The position numbers were made by a program, and so were the translations under genes. The notes under the pieces are model-generated. The model was given only the letters and a program-made list of their open reading frames with translations. It did no database searches and had not been told where the DNA came from. This document shows positions 56,690 to 64,000 of a stretch of DNA of 64,000 nucleotides, one piece after another; position 1 is the stretch's first letter; each line of letters begins with the position of its first letter. The stretch comes from Rhinatrema bivittatum (taxonomy: Eukaryota; Chordata; Amphibia; Gymnophiona; Rhinatrematidae), in NCBI RefSeq assembly GCF_901001135.1, contig NC_042617.1:496476735-496540734 (forward strand), written 5' to 3'.

Positions 56690-58184
56690 TTTATTTATTT
56701 ATTTGTTTAGTTTTATATACCGTCATTCGGTTTAGCCATCATAACGGTTTACAAAAATCAAACAGAGTATAAACCATTAAAAACATTGATGCATAAATTA
56801 ATAGTGGAAAAGAAGAAGGGATCGGGGAGAGGTTGGTGGTGAAAAAGGGAGCATAAGGAAAAGAAGGGAAAAGGATAGTGGTAACAGTATTGGTATTTAA
56901 ACATATTCAGGATGGTCTTCTAGTGCTGTTAATTATAAGTTCATATTGCTATTATGATGGTCGTTGCCAGACAATATTTCATTATCTCTTTTGCATGAGT
57001 ATGGTTGGTAGTCTTGGTTAAAATTAGATTGTTGAAATAAATAATCATTAATGTAGACTTTATGAAAAAGAAAAGTCTTTAGATCTTTTTTGAAAGTTTT
57101 GATATTCGTTTGAGTTCTTAAATAAGGTGGTAAGGAGTTCCATTTTTTAGGACAGGCTATGGAGAAAACTCTATTTCTTGTTGTTGAAAGATGAGCCTCT
57201 TTGATGGGTGGAATTATTAGACTAGAGGTATTATTTGATCGAAGATTCCTGCTGTTGTTCTGTGATGTGATTTTTAAGCTTGTTTGTTTGTGGTGATCAG
57301 AATGAATTAATTTGTGTATAATTATTAAAATCTTATAATCAATTTGTGATTTAATAGGGAGCCAGTGTAGTGAAGATAATATAGGGGTAATGTGATCATT
57401 CTTTTTTTTTCCAGTTAAAATTCTTGCTGCAGCATTTTGAAGAATCTGTAAAGGATTGATATTGATATATGGAAGGCCAATCATAAGGGAATTACAGTAG
57501 TCAATAGTTGAGAAGATAATTAGTTGTAAAACTGTTCTGAAATCTACTAAATTTAGAAAAGGTCTTATCCGCCGTAGAATTAGGAGTTTGTGATAACCTT
57601 CTTTGATTTTGGTGGTAATGTGGTTATTATAAGATAGGATATTGTCAATTATTACTCCAAGGTTTCTGGCGTGATTGACAGGGGATATTGGCTTAATTTG
57701 ATTGTTAGTTGTGAATAATGGTGGTGGTAATACAATGGGTTTTTTGTTCATTATAAGTATTTCGGTTTTATCAATGTTGATTTTGAGTTTTAATTTTGTA
57801 AGGAGTTGCTTGATTGATTCAAGTAACAAAGATGTGTCTTCATAAGTATCATCAATGGAGTTTCTTATGGGAATTAAATGTTGTATGTCATCAGCATAAA
57901 GGTAGTGGGTGATTTGCAGATCATTTAATAGCTGGCAAATTGGTAAGTGGTATATGTTAAATAAAGTCGCAGATAACGCTGAACCTTGAGAAACTCCAGT
58001 ATTGAGTGTAATTTTTTTAGAGATGTTGTTATTAAATGAAACTTGATAAGTTCTGTTGGAGAGATAAGATGAAAATCATTGTAATGTAGTCTCAGCTAAA
58101 CCAATTTCAGATAGTCGTTCTAGAGGAATTTGATGATTAACTGTGTCAAAAGCTGCAGAGAGGTCAAGGAGTACTAGTAGATAT
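56690..58184 (-). pseudogene. L2-like LINE RT and C-terminus, cut by the hAT element
   Basis: The 298-residue minus-strand frame (56933-57829) has INIDKTEILIMNKK, VNHARNLGVIIDNILSYNNH, TIDYCNSLMIGLPY, LQILQNAAARILTGKKK, LSSLHWLPIKSQIDYKILII and KKWNSLPPYL. Upstream, beyond a frame break, are the catalytic YADD (complement of 57887-57898), a GVSQGSALSATLFNIY-like motif B and a motif A AAFDTVNH-like block near 58140. The A/T-rich 3' tail (minus-strand (AAATA)n) ends near 56690. LINE homology stops at 58184, exactly where the hAT terminus begins, and does not resume in the window. Confidence 0.88.
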
Positions 58185-58309
58185 TAGAGATGTGCCTTCG
58201 TTTTTCACGATTTAGCCAATGCCAACGACATTGTCTAATTCGTCATTGTTGGGGAAGTTGGGAAAAAGAATCAAAATTCCACGAATTTTCGGGTTAAAGT
58301 CGGTTTTTT

Positions 58310-58490
58310 ATTACTGCGCACTAACGGATGTTAGTGCGCATGGACTATCCGTTAGCGCGCAGTCGCTGGACGTAGTGCGCAGTACATGGCGCCTCACCAT
58401 ACTGCGCACTAACGGATTATTAGTGCGCACTAGGTACATGGCAGTGCGCAGTGATATATGTTAGTGCGCACTAACGTAAATTGATACTAA
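58310..58490. promoter_or_regulatory. subterminal GTGCGCACTAA repeat array
   Basis: At least eight copies or half-copies of GTGCGCACTAAC / GTTAGTGCGCAC lie between about 58313 and 58487, 125-300 bases from the terminus. hAT-family transposases are known to bind short subterminal repeats. The same palindrome is in the MITEs at 16852 and 55647. The binding role is inferred. Confidence 0.6.
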
Positions 58491-58833
58491 ATTGACACTT
58501 TTTTTAAAATTGAAGGTTGAATATGTATTCCTATTGGGTGTCTTCTTGTTTTTTTATTCATTACCAAGGTTACCAACAGCCAAGGTGCTGTTTTTTACAG
58601 ATTGTTTTATATGGGGGATGGGGAATGGGAATGGGGGATAGAGCTATTAGCTTGAAGTTCTAATCCTACTGTAGTAGTGTGTCTGTGGATATTGTGATTA
58701 TGTCATCAATCATGTGACTAGAATTTGTTTGATATATTATGCATAATATTCATTTGCATCATTTTTGAATTGGCCACTTAAATTAATAGGTTTATTTTCC
58801 CTCCTACTTTTAGTCAATAGGTAGCAATAATAG

Positions 58834-58843
58834 CTATATAATA
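58834..58843 (+). promoter_or_regulatory. TATA box, transposase promoter candidate
   Basis: AGCTATATAATAAGGGG, about 1.27 kb before the transposase ATG and 0.65 kb from the left terminus. It lies upstream of the possible untranslated exon ending at 59279. Confidence 0.5.
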
Positions 58844-59279
58844 AGGGGTGCTCTGCTTATGTGTTGCTTTTGTTTTGTGGGTTTGAGGAGAAAACATCAG
58901 TCAATCAGTTTATAGCTAGCTGCAGCTGTTGATTTGATAGTTAGTTAATATTATACAGCCTTTATTGTTATTAAGGGGTACTAGCTGCTAGCTGGCTTAG
59001 CTAGCTGATACTAGTATCAGCCTATGATACTAGCAGCCAGCCAGTAGCCAGCCATTGCCACTAGCCACAGTAGCATATAGCTAGCTACTGGTAGCAGCCA
59101 AGCCACTAGCCAAAATAGCCAATAGCCACAACCAGTGAGCTGAGCTGAGCTCTACTCTTTTTTTCTGTTTCTTGAGTGAGCTCTTCGTTCGCAGCATTCC
59201 TAGCCTAGGCATAGGCAGGCACCAGCACTCCAGTCCAGCAGCAGGGCTTGCTTATAAAGGACAAGGTGAAGGTACTAAG

Positions 59280-60098
59280 GTAGGTGCGTTGATTGCTTTC
59301 TGAACATTGCAGCAGTAGAGTTTTAATAGATTTATAAAGATATAAAATTATATAATATTATATTTATCAATATTATATAGATGTATGTGTAATCTACCAG
59401 ATTTATCACTAATAGTGTTTATAGCTAGCTAGCCCTAGCCAGTGACACTAGGCTAATAGCTAGCTTGGCTATTAGCCTAGTGTCACTGGCTATATTGGCT
59501 AGCTATTAAAGCCAGTGAGTCACTACTATCAAATCAATTCTACTACTAAACCTATAATTGGCCAATAGTCTGTCCAATATCCTATATTATGTATCTTGTG
59601 CTTGGCTTGAGGCTTCTGCTCCTGTGTGTGAGATCTGTGGGTAAGACTTGAAGTGGGAGGGAGAAGTTATTTTAGTTCAAAGAACAGAATAGGCCTGAAA
59701 AGGATATGAAAAAATAGGAATAGGACTTCTCTAACCTCAATGCAGAAAAGCCTAGTCACTAGCCAGTCCTGCCAGGAGGCTAGTGTAATGAGTGAACTGA
59801 AGTATTGCAGCCTAGTTTCAGTCTCAGTCTGCTGCAGTTTGATGCTCTGGCCAATGCATGGTATAAATTGCAATATAATATATTAGTAAGTATACTATAT
59901 CAAATTATCAATTGTCAGTGTCACTCACTGACTAATAAATAATCACTATATCCTTCTTTGTCCTGTGGTCTGGGGGTAGCCTTAGCAATAGCTAGCTAGC
60001 TAATGCTATTAGCTCAATAAAGTTTTAAAAATGAATACCAAACTAATTTATTAACTTGTTTAATGTACTATATTTATTATATATTTCTTTGACCACAG
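59280..60098 (+). other. possible 5' untranslated intron
   Basis: A donor AAG|GTAGGTG begins at 59280 (alternative AAG|GTGAAG at 59266). An acceptor TTTCTTTGACCACAG ends at 60098, seven bases before the ATG at 60106. Animal hAT/ZBED elements often have a non-coding first exon. This is a sequence-only prediction. Confidence 0.45.
59437..59491. repeat. 24-bp perfect inverted repeat, 7-base loop
   Basis: 59437-59460 and 59468-59491 are exact reverse complements, within the possible intron. The whole 58980-59500 stretch is rich in CTAGC / GCTAG words. Confidence 0.95.
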
Positions 60099-60105
60099 AA
60101 TCATA

Positions 60106-62796
60106 ATGCCCCTACCAGTACCCTCTGGAAAAAAACGTGTTGCTAGTGATAGTGCTACTGGAAAGAGCTGTCTGCCAGTCCCTAGGAAAAAACTGCGATT
60201 TTTTGAGAAGAAAGAGGATGTAGAAGTGCAAGGAAACTTGTTGCAAGGGAAGGAACGAGCAAAATTTGAGGGAAAGGTGAAAAGATTAGATGAAAGAATG
60301 GTGCTACAGAAAGTATTGGATGATGATGATGAATCAGATATTGAGGAGGAGGAGGAGGAGGAGGAGGAGGAGGATGATGATCAGGAGTTTTTGGCTAGTA
60401 AACATTCTGAGGAGAAGGAGGAGGAGGAGAACAGAAGCAATGACAATGTTAGTCAGATTGCAAAACAAACAACTACTGCCAGTGCCAGCAGTATTGCTGG
60501 TACCCTGTCCCCTACACCATTTGAACATCCACGTGTGACTACTACTACTACTACTATTTCTACTACTAGTATGAAAATGACAAGTATCCAGCCTAGAGTA
60601 AGGAACAGTACAAGGACATCAAAGATTTGGAATCATTATCATGTTGTGGCTGACCAGAGATTTGGACAATGTATCCATTGTAAAAAGATGGTGAGCCGTG
60701 GAAGAATTATTGGACATCTTACTAACAGCAACATGAAATATCACCTTGAAAGAGAACATAGAGCACTGTTGCTTGCAGAAGAAGCTGGTCCCACTGTGCT
60801 TGCCCAGGTTTCAAGTAAAGCAACAGGGAAGCAGCCACAGAAGGAAAGTAGTAGTAGTACTAAAGATAAAGAAGATACAGATTGTGTGCATCTGCAGAAG
60901 CAGCAGTCTCCTCTTCCTCATCCCCAGCAGCAGCGGCAAGCTACCATGGAGCAGATGGGGTGGTGTTCTTCTGCAATGTCACAGAGCAGGAAGCAGGCAA
61001 TGTCTAAAGTGGGTACACGACATATTGCTCTAATGATTGCTTTGGATGATCAGCCGCTGCAGATTGTAGAAAATGAGGGATTTAAGCGGATGCTCCATTA
61101 TTTCACCCCTTACTACAAACTTCCTTCAAGAAGTACATTTAGCCGTCAGGTGCTTCCTTCCCTATACAGAAAATGTCGTGCTGAAATGCAGATTATGATG
61201 GCAAGGGCAAAGGGGAGGAGCATCCATCTCACCACTGATGTTTGGACTAGTATGAATGCAATGCATGCATATTTATCTCTAACAGCACATTGGTGGCAGC
61301 TGGATGAGGCATTAATACCTGTAAGCACTAGCAGCATTGGCAGTGGCAGTGGCAGCAGCTCCAAAAAGGTTTTGCCAGGATACCATTGGGCTTTACTGCA
61401 TGCTCAAGTGCTAGACAAGAGACATACTTCCGAAAATATCTTACACGCAATTCAGGGGATGATGGAAAAATGGAATGGGCTCCTTAGAAGCAGTGATATG
61501 GAATGCTTAAATGGATTTTTCATTACTGACAATGGTTCCAATATTATTAAGGCTCTGGCTGATGGTAGATTCAACGGCATCCGATGCTTTGCACATACCC
61601 TGCATCTGATAGTGAGGGATGCTTTGGGGCTTAGTGGCAAGGAAGGTGGTACTACTAGTTGTAGTAGTCAACTCCTGAAGCGGTTGATTGAAAAGTGTCG
61701 CAAAATAGCTGGGCATTTCAATCGTAGTGTAAAAAGTGGGAAGCAACTCAGAAAGAGGCAAATAGCAGTTGGCGCACCTTTGCACAACCTTCTTCAGGAT
61801 GTGCCTACCAGATGGAATTCCACCTATCTTATGTTGGAGAGGTTGTCTGAACAGCAGACACCTCTTCATGATTTGGCAATGGCAACTGAAATTGGATTGG
61901 AAAATCCTCTTGGATGTCAGGACTGGACAAACATTGCACACATGGTGCATGTCCTCAAGCCTTTCAAAGTATATACTGATGCATTGAGTTCAGCTAATGC
62001 CACTTTGGGTGGTGTCATCCCTGTAATAAACTATCTGGAGGAGGTATTAGAGGAATTTCTGCATCATCCAGATTTCTCTAAGGAAGTGTTAATGCTTGTT
62101 AAATGCTTAAAAGAGCAAGTTGAAAAAAGATTGAAACCTCTCATGCAAAGGGATTGCTATATGTTAGCCACGATGTGTGACCCACGTGTGAAAGGCAGTA
62201 TTGCTCTCAAGAACAATGCTCTTACACATTGGAAAAAAAAGTTGATTACAATGGTTGAAAACATAATGTCTAACAGGGTCTGTTCCACTGCTAACGATGA
62301 AAAAGATTTAGTATCATCCTCTCAGTCTCCAACTCCATCCTGCTCAAGTACTAGTATGATCAGCTGCTCCCCTACCCCTTCCATAACACATCAAAATATG
62401 AGTCATTCCACATTTAATGAACTGCCTGCCATGTCACAAGCAATCGCATCAGCTGTTGGCAGAAGAGTTACTACTGAGTCCTACCTGCAGGAGAATGTTT
62501 CAGAACTGCATGTTAAGAGTTTTCTGTCTGAGCCAATTCAGAGCATGGACTCAGATCCCTTGAGATATTGGGCACAGAAAGCTTCAATGTGGCCTGATCT
62601 TGCAATACTAGCACAGCACTTTCTTTCCTGCCCGCCAACAAGTGTGCAAAGTGAAAGAGTATTTTCAATGACAGGGAACATAGTGAGTCCACACCGTGCA
62701 CGTTTGTCTCCAGACTTAGTCGAGCAATTGGTTTTTATCAAAACGAACTTTCCACAGCTTGGGTATCCGAACTTTCCCTGTGACTGGGAGGAGTGA
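60106..62796 (+). CDS. hAT-Ac (ZBED-like) transposase, intact
   Basis: 896 residues, uninterrupted. This DDE-type transposase would excise and insert elements bearing matching termini, acting in the nucleus. The N-terminus is basic (KKRVASD, PRKKLRFF). An acidic Glu/Asp tract (about 72-109, encoded by GAG runs) and a Thr/Ser-rich linker follow. The BED zinc finger is at 171-218 (SKIWNHYHV, CIHC, HLEREH). A conserved ALMIALDDQPLQIVENEGFK block is near 308. The first catalytic Asp is D378 (TTDVWTSMN), the second D475 (FFITDNGSN). The Cys/His block is C494-F-A-H497, and W570 lies in TRWNST. The catalytic Glu is E850 in SVQSERVFS within the C-terminal hAT dimerisation block (FLSCPPTSVQ to LVEQLVFIKTNF). 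The ATG at 60106 is chosen because a splice acceptor precedes it. Domesticated ZBED genes resemble this protein, but the nearby terminus and subterminal repeats favour a transposon. Confidence 0.93.
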   Translation: MPLPVPSGKKRVASDSATGKSCLPVPRKKLRFFEKKEDVEVQGNLLQGKERAKFEGKVKRLDERMVLQKVLDDDDESDIEEEEEEEEEEDDDQEFLASKHSEEKEEEENRSNDNVSQIAKQTTTASASSIAGTLSPTPFEHPRVTTTTTTISTTSMKMTSIQPRVRNSTRTSKIWNHYHVVADQRFGQCIHCKKMVSRGRIIGHLTNSNMKYHLEREHRALLLAEEAGPTVLAQVSSKATGKQPQKESSSSTKDKEDTDCVHLQKQQSPLPHPQQQRQATMEQMGWCSSAMSQSRKQAMSKVGTRHIALMIALDDQPLQIVENEGFKRMLHYFTPYYKLPSRSTFSRQVLPSLYRKCRAEMQIMMARAKGRSIHLTTDVWTSMNAMHAYLSLTAHWWQLDEALIPVSTSSIGSGSGSSSKKVLPGYHWALLHAQVLDKRHTSENILHAIQGMMEKWNGLLRSSDMECLNGFFITDNGSNIIKALADGRFNGIRCFAHTLHLIVRDALGLSGKEGGTTSCSSQLLKRLIEKCRKIAGHFNRSVKSGKQLRKRQIAVGAPLHNLLQDVPTRWNSTYLMLERLSEQQTPLHDLAMATEIGLENPLGCQDWTNIAHMVHVLKPFKVYTDALSSANATLGGVIPVINYLEEVLEEFLHHPDFSKEVLMLVKCLKEQVEKRLKPLMQRDCYMLATMCDPRVKGSIALKNNALTHWKKKLITMVENIMSNRVCSTANDEKDLVSSSQSPTPSCSSTSMISCSPTPSITHQNMSHSTFNELPAMSQAIASAVGRRVTTESYLQENVSELHVKSFLSEPIQSMDSDPLRYWAQKASMWPDLAILAQHFLSCPPTSVQSERVFSMTGNIVSPHRARLSPDLVEQLVFIKTNFPQLGYPNFPCDWEE

Positions 62797-63120
62797 GTCT
62801 CTTGTCGAGGGCCGAGATCCAAGGACAAGGGGTGGAAGAGAGGCTTGGCTCTATGCAGCTGTGCTCCCCGCATCGCTTGCTGGGGCGCCCGGCCACAAGA
62901 GGCAGCAGCGGCCACAACATTGCCGCTGCTGCCTCTTGTGGCCCACAGGAGAAGCCAGTCTGGGAGTCACAAGACATGAACACTCTGTCCTGCTGCGTCT
63001 CCAACACAGGCTTCTCACTCCCAGGCTCCTTTCCCCCAATGTCCACCTCTGAGGCAGGCAAGTCCTCGCTGGGTTCTTCTGCCTCAGCGTCCATCTCCGA
63101 CAGCATGATTGTGTGAATGA
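62797..63120. other. GC-rich 3' region of the hAT element
   Basis: GC-rich sequence after the transposase stop, with short open frames on both strands but no recognised family. Contains the 22-bp hairpin at 62891-62943. Confidence 0.4.
62891..62943. repeat. 22-bp perfect inverted repeat, 9-base loop
   Basis: 62891-62912 pairs exactly with 62922-62943 (GGCCACAAGAGGCAGCAGCG against its complement). It lies about 95 bases after the transposase stop codon and would form a strong hairpin in the mRNA. Confidence 0.95.
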
Positions 63121-63235
63121 AGTATGAAAGAATTTCAGGCCAATACAATATTAAATTGCACTTACAGTGCACAGAGAGGTTGATACTCTAACTAAGTAGC
63201 TAGTGGCTGTACTAGTAGTAGCTAGCTACTAGCTA

Positions 63236-63328
63236 CTGGATATCCAAGTACTAGCTACTACTTGGATATCCAGTTTATATCCAACTAGTAGCTGCTACTA
63301 CTACTAGCTACTAGTTGGATATAAACTG
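63236..63328. repeat. two overlapping inverted repeats
   Basis: 15-bp arms 63236-63250 and 63259-63273 (CTGGATATCCAAGTA) and 22-bp arms 63271-63292 and 63307-63328 (CAGTTTATATCCAACTAGTA...) share three bases. The region is built of TAGC/CTAG words like the leader at 58980-59500. Confidence 0.92.
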
Positions 63329-63399
63329 TTACTGTCTGTTATATCCACTACTGTAACAATATATTGATTAACCAAATATATACAGACACCCTTGAGTGT

Positions 63400-63405
63400 A
63401 ATAAA
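63400..63405 (+). terminator. candidate polyadenylation signal
   Basis: AATAAA in GTGTAATAAAAAGAG, about 600 bases after the transposase stop. It is the first canonical signal I see downstream; use is not shown. Confidence 0.4.
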
Positions 63406-64000
63406 AAGAGAAAACTGAGCACCCAGAAGTTGTACATTTCTGAAGGATTTTTTGTTCATGAGTCTGCTTTCTCCTAGTCCTTACTCCTACTTTAGTATCA
63501 CAAGCATTACATTTTTTGCTTCAAATGGCTGTCTTGGTCATGGAGCAATTTTTGGCATTGACGTGTGAGTCATTGCAGTAGCTTGAGTGCTGCACACACT
63601 GCACACAGTGCACAATATTGTATTGGCCAGGTTGAAAGATGTGTGAATGGTCAGTAGCCACGGTTGAAGCCTTGACGTTGGCGCTACAGCTCACAAGTAT
63701 ACAACTTGTGCTAATTCAGCCAGACTGAATGTTGTATGGAAGTGTATGACTAACTTAGTTACTACTACTAAAACAATGAAATGTGTTGGATTATAATAGA
63801 CATACATCCGTACATGTCTGCTCTTTGTAATTTAGTAGTACCATACTATATTATTTTGGAATAATAATTATTAGTTAAATGACTAATAAAATAATATATA
63901 AAAAAGAACAAGCAAACATTTACAATATAAACAAATTTATTTTAACATTTATATTTCACACCACCACCACAGTACACACATTTAAAAAAAAAAACAAAAC

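Larger units (their letters stand above)
58185..64000 (+). mobile_element. probable autonomous hAT-Ac element, right end beyond the window
   Basis: The left terminus TAGAGATGTGCCTTCG at 58185 is preceded by GTAGATAT (58177-58184) and interrupts the L2-like RT. Subterminal GTGCGCACTAA repeats, a TATA box, a possible untranslated exon and an intact transposase follow. Neither a second GTAGATAT next to a CACATCCCTA-type end nor the rest of the L2 appears before 64000. The element is therefore at least 5.8 kb. Alternatively, 58185-58500 could be a truncated MITE next to an unrelated transposase element. Confidence 0.7.

Noticed and set aside
61507..61950. 147-codon minus-strand frame
   Set aside because: Antisense shadow of the intact transposase; no domain.
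62538..63172. Overlapping minus-strand frames of 125 and 144 codons
   Set aside because: Partly antisense to the transposase C-terminus and partly in the hairpin-bearing GC-rich tail; no family resemblance.
1..64000. CRISPR arrays, tRNA, rRNA or host exons
   Set aside because: None of the repeats has CRISPR-like direct repeat and unique spacer structure. No cloverleaf or ribosomal sequence was recognised. Every domain-bearing frame belongs to a mobile element.

Overview
This window reads as repeat-dominated, intron-scale DNA from a large non-mammalian vertebrate genome. I see no convincing host protein-coding exon and no tRNA, rRNA, CRISPR array or bacterial feature. The mix is CR1-like and L2-like LINEs, hAT-Ac and Harbinger-like DNA elements, long LTRs, a class I-like retroviral pol and hammerhead-type ribozyme motifs. 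It fits an amphibian or similar tetrapod with a bloated genome. A caecilian is my best guess, but that is inference from repeat style and is not proven by any single gene.

Layout. 1-8.5 kb: foldback hAT MITE pieces, a degraded hammerhead-like motif, a Ty3/gypsy reverse transcriptase relic, minisatellites and a (TA)n palindrome. 8.5-15 kb: an antisense L2-like RT, CR1-like 3' ends, a well-formed type I hammerhead motif, and a CR1 endonuclease fragment split by a Harbinger-like MITE with a TTA duplication. 15-22.7 kb: two complete hAT MITEs with 8-bp target duplications, a ~0.52-kb near-perfect palindrome, a second Harbinger-like MITE and L2 remains. 22.7-31 kb: a decayed hAT transposase element followed by a CR1-like LINE (esterase ORF1, then EN-RT ORF2). 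ORF1 is split by a 1.1-kb palindromic hAT MITE. 32-43 kb: LTR material, a second CR1-like LINE with one long open 920-residue frame, a long LTR with TATA box, an L2 3' end, and a solo LTR with a perfect 5-bp duplication. 43-52 kb: a CR1 fragment carrying a tiny L2-tail insertion, a 52-bp minisatellite, and an ~856-bp tandem duplication invaded by an antisense solo LTR and a hAT MITE. 52-58 kb: an antisense class I-like retroviral pol relic containing an L2 RT fragment, a hAT MITE and an antisense L2 RT. 58.2 kb to the right edge: what looks like an autonomous hAT-Ac transposon with an intact 896-residue transposase.

How the parts relate. The intact transposase at 60106-62796 carries the BED zinc finger, the D/D/E triad and the C-terminal dimerisation block. 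Its probable left terminus at 58185 starts TAGAGATGTG and is followed by palindromic GTGCGCACTAA repeats. The non-autonomous MITEs at 16852-17466 and 55647-56241 have matching ends and the same internal repeats, with perfect 8-bp target duplications. The simplest reading is one driver element with several derivative families in the same 64 kb. The nested insertions give a readable order of events. The most unusual signals are this driver/MITE set with its subterminal arrays, and the paired hammerhead-type motifs, which usually mark Penelope-like or retrozyme retroelements.
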